A stretch of DNA of 64,000 nucleotides from Cymbidium sinense. Taxonomy: Eukaryota > Streptophyta > Magnoliopsida > Asparagales > Orchidaceae. Position numbers and translations under genes: made by a program. The stretch covers positions 150,465,601 through 150,529,600 of the forward strand of contig CM038221.1 of the NCBI GenBank assembly GCA_021442155.1, read 5' to 3'. Shown in pieces: positions 49,001 through 61,559 of this stretch. Position 1 is the first letter of the stretch, and every line of letters starts with the position of its first letter. The notes beneath the pieces were generated by a model. That model did no database searches, was not told where the DNA came from, and saw only the letters and a list, made by a program, of their open reading frames with translations.

Positions 49001-51250
49001 AACTCCTGATGCTTCTAATTAATGGGCTCTATTTGAAGAAATACTACCTATAAAATCATGTTTGAAAATAATAATTCTATCTTCAAAAATTTCATTCTAA
49101 TTCATCGAAATATTCTCTTCTTTTGAAGTATTGTTTACTTATTTGTGAATCTGCCATGACATATTTAGGATAGGTGTAAGAGAATCCAAGAGGCATCATA
49201 TCCTCTTTCATAACACAAACATAAATTGAACACGATTCCCTAAGCACTACTAGAATAGGCGTGAGAAAACCCAAGAGGAATCCTACTTCGACTAGCACAA
49301 CTGAGTTAGGTGTGAGAGAACCCAAGCAACATCCTTTCTTGGTGGGATCGTAACTGCCATTCTTGCCATCATTTCATCAAAATTTTCCAGCCTATTTTGG
49401 GTAGGTGTAAGAGTACCCGAGAGGCATCCTATTCCCTCTAACACAAGCATAAAAATAAACACATATCTTTAGTCTCAGGTTATTTTGATGTGGGAGCAAG
49501 CCCCCTATGGCACTCACTCATTAGTTGCTCTAGGTCGGGCTGACATGCTACCTTGCTAGTATGTCACCCCAATTATCACTTGTTTGATGGATGTGAGTCC
49601 CCCACACTTTCTTCATGACTTGACCATTGAAAATTGACAAGCACCTTATTAGTTTGGTAGACCTCACTGCTCAGTGAGCAAGCTACCTCATGTTGACTCT
49701 ATTTAAGAAGATGTAAGTCTACACATTTTCTTCTTGAACTAGCCATCATGCACTGACTAGGTCAAGTATATTTGAGGCTTAGGATAAGTCCCCCAGTGGC
49801 TCCTTCCCTCTTGACTACTTTTGAGTTGATATAAGTCCCCTAGTGGCATTCACTACTAAGTAGTCGCCCTAGGTTGGATAGCACCTGTCGAGTTGAAGAC
49901 AGACTATCCCGACAATCAGTTCTGCTATAGAATGATGTGAGTCCTCGATGCTTTCTTCCTAGGCTGATTATCGCAAATTATCGGGCACCTTAGGTTGGTT
50001 GATGTTCGATATGCTGATAGCGACTCACCCGGTGGATGCACCACTCTTGGCAGATATGAGTCCCCACACTTTCTCCTTGAGTTGACCACTGAATACCTTT
50101 AGATATTATCTTCTCCAGGGTTTCAGGTAATGCCCTTAGTGGCCCCTCCCCTACGGGCACTCTATTTGGATCACATCCTTTATGACCCCATTTAGACACT
50201 ACTCGGGTTACTTTTGGATTGGACAGTCCCCCTTTCTTAGTAGCCAGTCCTGTAGTTGGAGAATTTGTTCCCTGCAGATTCTCCCGTTGATAAATTTGAG
50301 ATAGGTCTAGGCGATATAAGCTCCTCCCAATGATCCCTCCAATAGGTCTAAAATAAACAAACAAATTTATTCGCTTGTGGATTAGGAATTCAAGCCCCCA
50401 GCGGCCCCTTTGCCAAGCAGGATCCTATCTTTAGGGTAGTGTCAGCAGAACTCCCCATAGGACTTGCTTGACTCCTCTTGAGTGGAGATAATTCCCCGGG
50501 TCAGCACTCTCTCAGTAGTCTCCCTTAGGTCGGGTTCAATCTATTTTCCACAAACAGGTTACCCCGATGGTCATTTCACTTTGGAAGATATAAGTTTACT
50601 ATACATTCTTTCTAGCATGACTGTCACAAACCGACGGGCAGCCCTAGGTCGAGTTGACATGTTACCTTGCTAATATGTTTCCCTTGCGGTCTTTTATTCA
50701 GGAAAGATGTGAGTCCCTGAACTCTCTTTCTTAGATTCACTGCTGCAAACCAAAAAGCACCCCTTTGGTTAGATAGTTCTCCCATCGGCCGGAAAACTAC
50801 TCCCTTTGGATTGGTAAATCTGAGCTAGATCAAGGTCGACATGACTCCTACTCATTGCATTCCATCGCAAATCGATGGGATCCATCAAATATAATTAAAA
50901 ATAAAATTAACCTTGACTATCTTTGAGCTGATTTAAGTCCCCCAATGATATTCACTCAGTAGTCAGCCCTAGGTCGGGTTAACATGTTACCTTGCTAATA
51001 TGTTTTCCCAGTAGTATTTTATTTAGGAAGATGTGAGTCCCCATGCTTTCTTCCCTGAATTAGTCACTGTAAACTGAAAGACCCCCCTTTGGTTGGATAA
51101 TCCTACTATGTGGTTGGTAGATTGCCCTTTGGATTGGTAAATCTGAAGTAGATTAAGGCTGACATGGTCCCTACTCAGTGAGGTCCATCACAAACCTACA
51201 GGGTCCATCTCAAAATTCAAAGTTTAAAATTTGAAACAAACTCAACCCTC
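49001..51250 (+). repeat. long non-coding tail of element 1 with diverged repeats
   Basis: Phrases 'GGTCG(A/G)GTT.ACATG.TACCTTGCTA.TATGT', 'GATGTGAGTCCC' and '.TTTCTTC.T' recur at about 49530, 49900, 50520, 50645 and 50975, with spacing near 300 bases or multiples. An early part (49140-49440) repeats 'TAGGTGTGAGAGAACCCAAG.GGCATCCTA'. No ORF is conserved. Ogre-type elements commonly carry variable repeats between integrase and the 3' LTR. Confidence 0.72.
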
Positions 51251-51743
51251 CTCCCGAGTGAAGTCAAATTAAATAAAACAAATCCAATCAACCTCCCTAG
51301 TAAAGTCAAATTAAACAATCAAATCAACTAGCTTCTCCTCAGTGAGATGCAAATCTTTTCAATTTCCCCAGTGAAATTAGTCCAATCCAACCCAAACTTG
51401 CTCCTTTAGTGGAAGGTTCATAACTTCTATCCCAAGTGGATTCCAAATTTTAATCCCCTAGTAGATTTCACACCTCTCATCCCCTAGTGGATGACTTGAG
51501 CATTTTCCTTAGTGGAAGGCTCACATACTCAATCCCTAGTGGATTCCTCCTTCACTCTCCTACATCTCTAACATGAGTAGAGTTGCATTGCACTAAGCTT
51601 TTGATTCTTTCTACACCTCGAGTTTAGGAGTAGATAGTTTTGGTTAGTGCTTGCAATCGTTCGAACATTGTTGATCATCTCGGTCAAAACCAATACGCAT
51701 GGTATACTTTGTCATTTACACCACACCTATTGGACGCCCTTTG
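51251..51743 (+). repeat. short 'CCCTAGTGGA' repeats and junction before the 3' LTR
   Basis: CCCAGTGAAA, CCCAAGTGGA, CCCCTAGTAGA, CCCCTAGTGGA, CCTTAGTGGAA and CCCTAGTGGA occur every 30-40 bases between 51360 and 51545. The last 180 bases before the LTR hold TGTTGATC at 51669 but no clear polypurine tract. Confidence 0.65.
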
Positions 51744-54700
51744 TCTCCATCTTAGACATAGGACTCCTCTAAACACTAACATTTTCTTAGTCTTAAGACA
51801 CGTCTAGTGATTAGGTGAACACTCAACCTAACACTAGATACTTAGAAGAGTTAGCTATAGGAATAGGTTATGCCTAAGGGGTATTACGAGGACTTGACTA
51901 CCCTATAGCTTGAACCAAATCCTTGCTTCCTTATTTCAAGTCAAACTTCAAATTCAAATCAAATCTCAAATCAATTCCAACTCAATTGATTTTCTCAAAT
52001 CATGAATCAATTCCAAATCAAATAATTGAAACCCATGAATGAATTCAAATCACAAAATCTTTCCTAAGCCCTTTGATTTCATCTTATGAACTTAGCTCAA
52101 ATCAAATCCAAATCACTCTAAATTTAAAAGATTTTCTCATAACCCATTTATTTTTTCATTTATATTCAAAAATATAAGTGAAATATAAATTCAAATAACC
52201 AAAATCAATTCAAAACTGAAATCCAAATCCAACTTAAATTCAATTTACACCCTTTCAAGTCAAATCCTTGAACTTTGCCAAATCATTCTCAAAATCAATC
52301 CAAACCCTTGGATTTTCTATTCAAACAATCAATCCTTTAACCATATGCCCAAATATATATATAAACTACAATCGCTAAACCAAAATCAAACTAACTCTCA
52401 AACCCATGTTCACCCTTTTGACATGAAATTGTCAAATGAACCAAAACCCATTTGACTCCAAATCACTTGCAATTAGATTTATATTTTCATCATAAGTTGA
52501 TATGTGAGTTCAACCAAACTTGAGTCAAGCCTTGATCAAGTCAATTAGCCCATTTAGGCTAACTTGACTCAAAGTGACTTAAAGCACCTTTTTGAGCCAA
52601 ATTCTAATCCAACCTAAATTGGATTGAACTAAGCCCATCTAAGCCTCACATTGTGAGCAGCAATCATCCTAGGATGATTAATCACTCAAATTGGGTTAAA
52701 CTAAGTCAAACTTAGCTTTTGACCAAGTCAACACTTAGCCCAAATGAAACCTAAATAAGCCAAAATCCATCATAAGCTAAATTGATTGAAACCATTGATC
52801 TAAACTAATTCATAACCAATGATTGAACATGACCAAGCCACTAATTAAGCCAAAATAAGCCTAATTGGCCACTTGACCCAAGTTGACCCAAGTTGACCCA
52901 AATTGACCTAAAAAGTCAAAATGGGTCAAATCTTGATCTAAGTCAAATTGATTGCAACCAATGGGTTAAATTCATTCCAAATCACTTATTGATCTTGACC
53001 AAAGCTTCAATTACCAACTAGACCCAACCTAGCCCAATTGATCATGAACCCAACTTGGCCTAAAAAAGTCAAATCAACTTGAAATCAAACCAAAGATTGA
53101 AATACATTTCAAATGATCAACCAAACCTAAACCAACCCATTACCTAACCTAATTAGGTCAAATGGGTCAAATTGGTCAACTTGACCCATTTGACCTAAAT
53201 GAACTCAAATGATCCAAATCAAGATCTAAAACAAATTAAACCAAATCAATGACACCCATAGGCTCCAAATGATCATTTGAACTTGAACCAACCCATGGTT
53301 TGACCCAATTTGACCAATTGATCAACCTAACCCAATTTGACCCAACTTGACCTAAAGGGGTTAAATTGAATCAATTAAAACCAAATGAACTCCAAATCAC
53401 TTAAAATTTGGCCCAACCCATTTTTGAATCATTTCAAATCTGGCCATATCAAAATCAAAGCTAAATAACCATTTTACCCTTAGGTCAAAGGGTAACCTAT
53501 GGCCAAATCCACTTGGAATTTAGCTAATTCTTTCTCAATGCCACTTGGCATCCTCCTAGTGGTCCACATGGACAATAAGGAGGGTGGTGAACATGACCCA
53601 ATGGGTTTGGGTCAGCCATGACCCAACCCAAGGCCAAACTGACCCCTCCAATGGGAATTGAGCACTTGGATCACCCCATATACTCACCTAGTATATGGGC
53701 ACTCACTCTCCTTCCCTCCACTACTTAAAATGAGCCACATGGGATGCCAAATAGACCAAACTGATCAAATTCAAATTCAAACTCACCTAGTATATGGGCT
53801 TAATTAATCAAATTCAAAATTAAATCATTCCTAAACTTAATCACTTAATTCTTGGGTAGATTCTTAGGTGTTCAATAACATAAGAGGCTTCAAAGGAAAT
53901 TATAATCAAACTACATGTGTGAGATGATTAATGAAGTACTTAATTAAACTCTTAACTTAATTAATTAATAATTGTGAGCCAATTGCATTAGGCCCCTTTA
54001 TTTCTTAGTTGCATTGCTGATTTAAATTTCATGTGGTTGCATATCATATGTTGGCTCATAATTACTTGAATAATTATGTTAAAGTGGTATAGGTAAGGGA
54101 TAATTAATGAATTTAATTCACACCATAACCTAAATAAAACATAAAATCAACCTAATTGTTTTAAAATTAAACTAAATTGATTCACACATGGAGAAAATGA
54201 GTTAGGACTAGTAAACTCTTTCTCACAAATCATTTTTAAATCAAATCTAAAAATAAATAAATAAATCTCTTTAAAGAATTTTGATTCATTTTAAATAATC
54301 TCATTTTATATGATTATCCTTAGAAAGTAAGTAGGGTGAGTGAAGTCATGTGCTTACATCCCTTTTATTTCTTTCCAAGCATGTTAAACTTTGTTTGCCA
54401 TTTGAAATCATGCATTCATTTCTTTTGAAAATCAATTAAATAAAATGTTTCCTTTTATGTCAAATTACTTGTTTTGGCTAAAGTGAAGAATATGAGTGAC
54501 TATTATCACTATTAATCCAAAAAATATTTTAAAAACCTATAAATCAAAGATTATAAATGAAGTGATGCTACTTATAAATACTTATAAGCTTACATGTGAT
54601 TATAACATAAGATGTGTATTATATGATTTTCTTTTCTTCTCTTAACATGGACTTGAATAGGATTCACAAAGTGCATAGTTCATTTGAAAAGAACACAACA

Positions 54701-57640
54701 CTTGCTTAAATCTATTTATATGCATTTCCATATTATGACTTAAGAAGGATCTTCATATTTACAAATGTAAATTACACAACCAAACCAAACATAATCTTTT
54801 GCATGATTCTTCATCCAATTATTTCTTTTTATACATTTACATGTATTTAAGAAAAGTGGTATATTAGTCTGGACATCCCTGGATTGCGAGGCTTTAAGTA
54901 GCCCCAAGTAGGTCTTGTACCTTACACCCCTGGTGTAGAAAATAATGGCTCCGTACTCACTTATATCTTTTATACATGTGGATGTGCATTTTGTTAATGG
55001 ATAAGAAATCCCCCTTTTCTACATAATAAAAACATCTATTCATGGAATATCCAAAATTTCTTAAACAACATCTATTTGCATTCATCATTAAGGTGTGCTA
55101 AGATTTGCATTGCATGTATAGATATGTCTGGGATTATTCATGTGCATGGTATATATGGTGGAAAGAAATAAATGTGTGTGTGTTATGTAATAGTAATTCA
55201 TCCTAATTAATCCTAAGAGGTCTTTCTTATTGAATAGGACTATTTAGAATAAATCTAAACTTAGGAGTAATAAAAATGCATAATAAAGCATTCGCTAAAG
55301 AAAAAAATTGTTTAATGAATCTACCTTAGAAATTACTTATGGTAAGGATGAAAGAGAAGTTCTCTTCTCTTCTCTTCTCTTTACAACATTTAGTAACTAA
55401 GTGTAGGTTGATTCAAACTAAATCAAATCATCAACTAAATCACTTGAAAGAAAACCACCCTTCTAAATTGAATCTCTCACATTTAGAAAATTTCAACCTT
55501 AAAGCCTAGCTAAGACATGCCACACAAGCCTTAAATGGCACACACATTAGACTAAGTCACCATTTCTAGCTCTATGTTAGAACAATGCATGGTTTGATGC
55601 CAGATTTTGTTTTGTGATATAATATTTTTAAAGTGGATGTTAGGGTATGTGTGTGGATTAGATGATAGGATGATCTTAGTCTAATCATGTCTTCTACAGG
55701 GGATTGTTCTTAAGGGGCGCTGTAATAAAAATATAAATGCTTTTACTGTGCAGGTTGCTTATGCCCCTAAGAATAATCCAAACTAGGACAGGTGGACTTG
55801 GTTACCCATGTGTGGGGTGCTAAGTCCAACTTATTTATATAACTGCTTGGGATTGTGTTGTATGTTTAGCTAATCTCTATTTTTCAAGTTTAGTTAGATT
55901 TACTTTTTTCATTTTGATGTAAATTTTATAATTAAGATTTGGAATGAATGTTATGGGGGATTAGGATGAACATTAGTCATAACACCAAGTCTTATGCACC
56001 ATGTGAAGCCTTGGAGCAAACTACATCCCAAGTTAAACAAAGAGAAGGAAAGAAATGGAGAAAAGAATAAATGAAGAAATTAAGAATGAAGACACCCATA
56101 ACATAAATTCCTTCTAAATTATAATTATTCATTTGTAATCCGGGTTGTATAAGGGTAAAACTCGGCTTCCCATTTTTCTTTTTCGAATTTGTGCGGTAGA
56201 GCACGACCACATTGGCATCTTATTCTTTTATGCCAATTTTATAAATTGATTGATGTTTTATTTATGATCGTGCAATTAGGATGGCATGATTTCCCTAGTT
56301 TCTTCATTGTTTGATGAATGGCCTGGATGCGATTAGGCTCTTAGGGAAAAATAAATTTTTTATCTAATTAATCAACTCAAAATTAAATTAAATAACTCAT
56401 AACCTAACCTAAAGCTTAGGATAAAAATCAAGATAATAAAAGATTTAGCAACCCTTTAGTTGGATGTTATATGTCTCACACCATGTATAAAACATATTGC
56501 TTCACTCTTGCTAATGGAGGGCTTCCACCTTTGCTAGAGAAAATGGCTTGACCTTTGAGAGTCATGGTAGAAACACACCGTCTTCTTTCTGATTTTGGTC
56601 CATAACCAATTTTCTCATGCATTAGGCATATGAAATCCCATAGCCTCTATCAAATAAAAATTGTCCAAAAATCAAAATAAAACTTAAAATTTGCATTAGA
56701 TTAAGTCATTACGCATGCTCGTCATGATCTAATCTCTTAGGGAGTCTGTTTAAGGACTTAGTCTTTTTTCTAATTAAACAACAGCTTAGCTGTCTTGCAA
56801 AGCATAAGACTTGCCTACATGTATTTAAAATCGTAGGAGGAGTTAGTTGGCGGTCACCCCCAGGCACTTATAAGTCCAATAGTCGAGTGATTTATTCTCT
56901 CTTGTGGAGATGAACCATATACCCATTTTCTCCTTAGATTTAGATTGTGCTCTGGCTCTCGCCAAAGCTCTCTAAATTTAGGATATGAGGTCGTCGTTTC
57001 TCTTTACGGATTACAAGCACAAATTCTCACCTCTTAGGCATTTCCACAATCTTATGTTATGGAATTATAAGCCATATATTTCTAATAAAAATTCAACTCA
57101 AACATATAACTTGCCTCAATTATAAATTTTAAAGTATAACTATAGGATAGTTTGAGATTCTTACTAGGTTTCCTAGTATCATGAGTATCCCCTACTCATC
57201 TCCCCTTGGGTTCGATAATAACTCCTTCCTTTTGATCAATCCCACTTGATTTTTCTAAAAATAATCAATTGGTTGATAATACTATTTTTTTAAATCTTTA
57301 GAGACAATGATCATTTACCTTAATCAAGAGTATTCATAAGGAATCTCATTCCTTAGGATGTAATTAACTATGGAGGCTTGCCTCTATAGGGAACTTAACG
57401 AACCCGGTTTAAAATAAACCCTACTTTACTTTTTCATGTGAAGTAGGGGAAAGATCTCTGGTACATTCGAAGACCCATCATCTTTAGAAGTCCTTATTAG
57501 GTGATTATGTCCATTATAGGATGGTGACTTCTATCTCTCAAGATAGTACATCATTCCTCAATGTCATAACCGATCACCCTAAGAAGTACATCTTCAGATC
57601 TACATGATGTCCCTCATCATCCAAAAAAATAAATGCCACA
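51744..57640 (+). repeat. 3' LTR of element 1, with a 1.5-kb deletion
   Basis: It matches the 5' LTR from TCTCCATCTTAG onward and ends CACA at 57640. The first 33 bases of the 5' LTR are not visible here. At 53761-53800 about 1.48 kb is missing and a 19-base copy of nearby sequence fills the gap. It keeps the TTGACC-rich part (about 52530-53480). Confidence 0.88.
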
Positions 57641-57645
57641 CCCAT

Positions 57646-57704
57646 CTATTAACACTAGGCCACCTAGCTGGCAATGACATAGTACAAGAATTTTATGATT
57701 TTAA
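57646..57704. repeat. flank segment F, right part
   Basis: Continues the 30738-30849 flank after the element 1 insertion. It is nearly identical to 61672-61730 and ends GATTTTAA, where the two copies part. Confidence 0.85.
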
Positions 57705-57707
57705 CCA

Positions 57708-57726
57708 ATCCCCAGCGGAGTCACCA
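57708..57726 (-). other. tRNA-Arg primer site attached to LTR copy C
   Basis: ATCCCCAGCGGAGTCACCA on the plus strand equals the 3' end of a plant tRNA-Arg with CCA, except for one G to A. Read on the minus strand it stands six bases after the end of LTR C. No element interior lies beyond it, only flank F. Confidence 0.82.
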
Positions 57727-57732
57727 GAAATC

Positions 57733-60700
57733 TATGGGCTCCAAAAATTTGACATTGACCTCTCGCAAATGAAGAGAGTATGATTTGATGTGTCGGTGTA
57801 ATTTTCAGAATGCAGATGGAATTGTAGATAAGACACTACCCAGAGATTTTGCCTTCATTTTGTGTAGACTTTAGATCTGGTTCTAGGTTTCCTATAGGCA
57901 CAAACCCCTATAGTTAATTACCCCTCTCAATGTTGAGAGAGAACTTTCTATTAAGGCTAGTCGTTAGGTCACTGAATGTGTAATATATAATAACAGCATG
58001 TTGAGTTTTAGAATTTGGGGTTTAGAATTTATGAAATTCATCAGTATTATCTTAAAGCAGATGGTTGGGGGAATGATGACGTGCCCGATCTAGATACCAT
58101 GGTTCCGTCATCCCAGGTTATCGTGGTCCCTAGTCTACTTAGTCAGAGGATGTAGTCGACCCAACTTGATCGAAGGATCCTTATCAGCAGCCATGGGTTG
58201 TGTCATCCAAGAAATCCTTGTAGACTTAGGGTGGTGTTTGTCTAAGAAGACAATCTTAAGTCTACCTTAGCTGACAGAGGGATTTTTGTCCTATCAAGTG
58301 TACCCTATGATTCATAACTCAAAGGGCAGAGCCATTGGGGGTGCATACAGGCTACAGTCATGATCATAATATAATGATGTCATTTGGTGAAAACCACCTA
58401 ATCAGAGGACTCTGATCGTAACTATATCATATGTGGAGCCTACTGGCCAAGCCATGCAATCAAAGGATATGGGCCATGTCCTTACTAGCGTGAGATTGAT
58501 TAAGAGTGAACATAGTAGAACACTTGATTTGACATTGGATCTTTTATGAGCTAAAGTTTTCTTAAGTTGTCACCTTCTACAAATTATTACAGAAGGTGGA
58601 TTGAGTTAGATTTTGCTTTACATTTTTAAAGATTAAATTTCATTTAAGCATTTAACACTTAGTAATTTATCCAATTTTATATTTGTATTGATACTTGATT
58701 TTGATTAATTTAATTTGAGCTCGCAAGCACATTTTGATGGTAAGTATCCCTCCGGTTGAAATCTCCATTCAACACAGCTATCATCGGGGTGGATGTATTA
58801 TTTGATCATTTAATTTATTATTTCAAATTCTATCGACGCTATTAGCTTAATAATAGAGGATCAGATCTACTGTCATATGATAGAGTTAGCTTCTCAAAAA
58901 TTTTAATAAGTTGAAATTCTTATAATAATTGGATTTTGAGATTTTGTAACCCAGACCAGGTCCTAAGCCCAAACCGGAAAGCAACCCGCACAGCATCCTC
59001 AAATACTAAATTTAATCATTCAGGACAATGTTGGGGCCCATGCATATGTTTAATAATTTAGATAATTTTATGTTTAAATTATGAGATTAATTTTATATTT
59101 TCATTTAATTTCAACTTAGCTTGTGCAGTCTTTTTAGACATTAAACTGTGCACTTTAAATCTCCATATCCAAGCACATATAGGCATTTATAGCTTAGATA
59201 ATTTTATCTAATTAATGAAATCATTAACTTTGAAAATCATAATTAGAATGAAATTCCTTAATTTTTGGATTGAAAAAAGCTCTATAATTCATGTAGAATT
59301 TAATTTAGTATCGTCTTCTATCTGCTTATACGAAAAGTTACAGATTTGGTGCGTTGAAGGAATTTCATATTTTCGATTCAAAAAAATTTGATTGTATTTA
59401 ATTTATTCATTGCATTCTTCAAGTATCAGTGATTATTTAGCTTGCGATCATAAACAATCTTTTAAATATTTATCAACTCATCATATTCAACTTTTGCTCT
59501 TGCACAGATAGTTTATTATGAATACTTTAAGCAAGCTTATTTGAATTCAAGCTTCTTTTGAATACAAGCCAATTATTCAGTAAGAAGTCTTGCCTATACT
59601 TGCTAATAGGCCATTCAGTTATAGTGAAAACCTCTTATGAATTTCAATTGGATCGTATTAGTTTTGAAGATAGACACTTTGATATATCACAAATCTCATT
59701 TTGTTTCAAATTCAACTTTAAATGCAAAACTCAAATAGTTCTTTTAAAGGCTATATTCATGAATGATCATGAGTTGCCTAACTAAATTTGTGCTTATAAG
59801 AAAGCTATCAAAATTTTTACACACTTTATTGTCAATTTGGAATTGAACATTTAAATTTACCACCAATCATTTGTCCTTTGGTTTCAATTAAAATCCTTAC
59901 TTCACTTGACATCAAATGTCATTATTCAAGAGTTCAATTGATTTTATTCATATTGATTACTCGTTCATGAATTTAGCACTTTGAATGTTCTGAGAGAAAC
60001 TCTGTTCACATACAAAGACATGAACTATAATATAGATTTATCCTTAACTCCCCATCAGATTTCATATTTATTTAATATCTGGACTTCAAGTTTGTCATAA
60101 GTCTCTTGTGAATTTAGTATTTAACTCCCCATAATTTTAATTAAAGCTTATTTAGTTTTGAAGAATTTGCAAGAATAAGAGCTCACTTTATCATGGAGTT
60201 AATTTTTTTTAATAAGAATGGGTCCTACATTGCTTTCTCCAATCCCTATAAATAAGGCTAAGAGAGGGCCTTGTATTTCATTCTACTTATTTAAGGAGTT
60301 GGAGTGCCTTCGAGTCTGAGAGAGAGAGAGAGAGAGAGAGAGAAAATCTAATTGTATTTTGAGTGAGTGTTTTATTCTTTCAAAGTTTCTTTTCCCCGTC
60401 TACTTCCTTTGATTTAATGTTTATCATTGTATTTACTATACATCTCTTATTTAATTTTAAGTTTAGGTAATTTCCATTTAAATCTGTTTAAGTCTTGGAT
60501 TTTAGTCCAAATTTCAGCAGTATTTTGGCATAGGGGTGTCATCCAAAATTTTGAACTACTGATGCTAATGAAGTAATGGCGGTATCTTTGCATTCACAGT
60601 TGATTTTAAATCGTTGTCTAATACGTGACGAGCGCTAGCGTAAAACACATATATATGCATATGATTTCCATACATTTCTATAAATTAGTTCTTTCAATCT

Positions 60701-61559
60701 TATTTTCTATTTCAGATAAGAGAAAGAGGTTGTTTGGATGCAGGATTTGCACAGAATTTAAGCCAGATTTAACTTAAATCCAATCAAATGATATTTTTGG
60801 ACAAGTTAAATCTGCTGCTTTGGCAATCCGTTAAAGCCTCTTTGCAAGTTAAATCTGGATTTACCAATCCTTTCAGGAGGAGGATTTATGGGATTTAGAG
60901 AAGCAGAGGCGTGCGAAGGATGGTTTCGGCCGAATGGAAAGGAAGGGAGGGTTTCCGATCGGATGGGATCGGGTGAATGAGGGGAGAAGGGTTTGCGGCT
61001 TGAAGCAGACCAACGAGAGAAGAGGGATTTCGGAGGCTTGCGGGTTGAGCGAATGAAAGAGGGAGATCGGGCGTTTTGAAAGCTTGCGGGTCGAGGGGAA
61101 TTGGAATTCCTGCGGCTTGATAAGAGACAAACCGAGGGAGTGGGCAAGGTTTCGGCTTGAAGCTTGAAGGAATCGACATGCGCGTGCTTATGATTTGTAG
61201 CTCGAAGGAGAACGGACGGGTAAGGGGTTTATGCCCTAGCGACTAAGGAAAACAGGAAGAAGAAGGCTCGGTTCGTGCGGCTTCGGCTAGCTACGTGGGC
61301 TTCAAGGGAAGGAGAAGAGGAGTCATACGGATACTTATGGCTTGCAGTTTGAAGGCATATGGGTGGGATTGTGCCGATTGAGCATTCAGCTTGGAGGAGG
61401 AGGGGGAAATCGGGAGAGTCGAACGAAGAAGAAGCGAACCAACAAGGGAGTGGGTTCGATTATGAAGGAATTGAGGGAACAATTGCTTGCAGTTGCCAGG
61501 GAGAGTCGAGCGTACAATTGCTTCTTTGCGGTTGCGGGAGACGGAGCCGAGGGTCAACA
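57733..61559 (-). repeat. extra LTR of the element 2 family (copy C)
   Basis: TATGGGCTCC at 57733 to GGGTCAACA at 61559, 3827 bp, full length, aligned with A and B. It is followed by TATAT and flank F'. It has its primer site on the left but no internal region, so it is neither an ordinary solo LTR nor half of a standard element. It keeps the block lost from B. Confidence 0.88.
60319..60342. repeat. (GA)n microsatellite in LTR C
   Basis: A run of GA dinucleotides expanded from the 'GAGAGAGGGAAAAT' site that copies A and B hold in short form. Confidence 0.9.

Larger units (their letters stand above)
30850..57640 (+). mobile_element. element 1: 26.8-kb Tat/Ogre-like Ty3-gypsy retrotransposon
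   Basis: Starts TGTTGACC at 30850 after CCCAT (30845-30849) and ends GCCACA at 57640 before CCCAT (57641-57645). Cutting it out joins flank F into the same text as 61560-61730, which proves the boundaries. Order: 5' LTR 30850-38008, tRNA-Arg primer site 38017, hairpin-repeat leader, gag, protease, RT, RNase H, archaeal-type RNase H, integrase, a long repeat-rich non-coding tail and a 3' LTR to 57640. Giant size, tRNA-Arg priming, double RNase H and a long leader place it near Ogre. It cannot be autonomous: there are many stops and shifts, and the third catalytic residue of integrase is changed. Confidence 0.92.

Noticed and set aside
57708..57726. 3' end of a tRNA-Arg gene
   Set aside because: Only the last 19 bases match and they sit at the fixed distance from an LTR end; it is a primer binding site, not a tRNA gene.
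57733..61559. Copy C as an independent solo LTR insertion
   Set aside because: A primer site adjoins it and the shared flank is 171 bp on both sides, far longer than a 5-bp target duplication; tandem duplication fits better.
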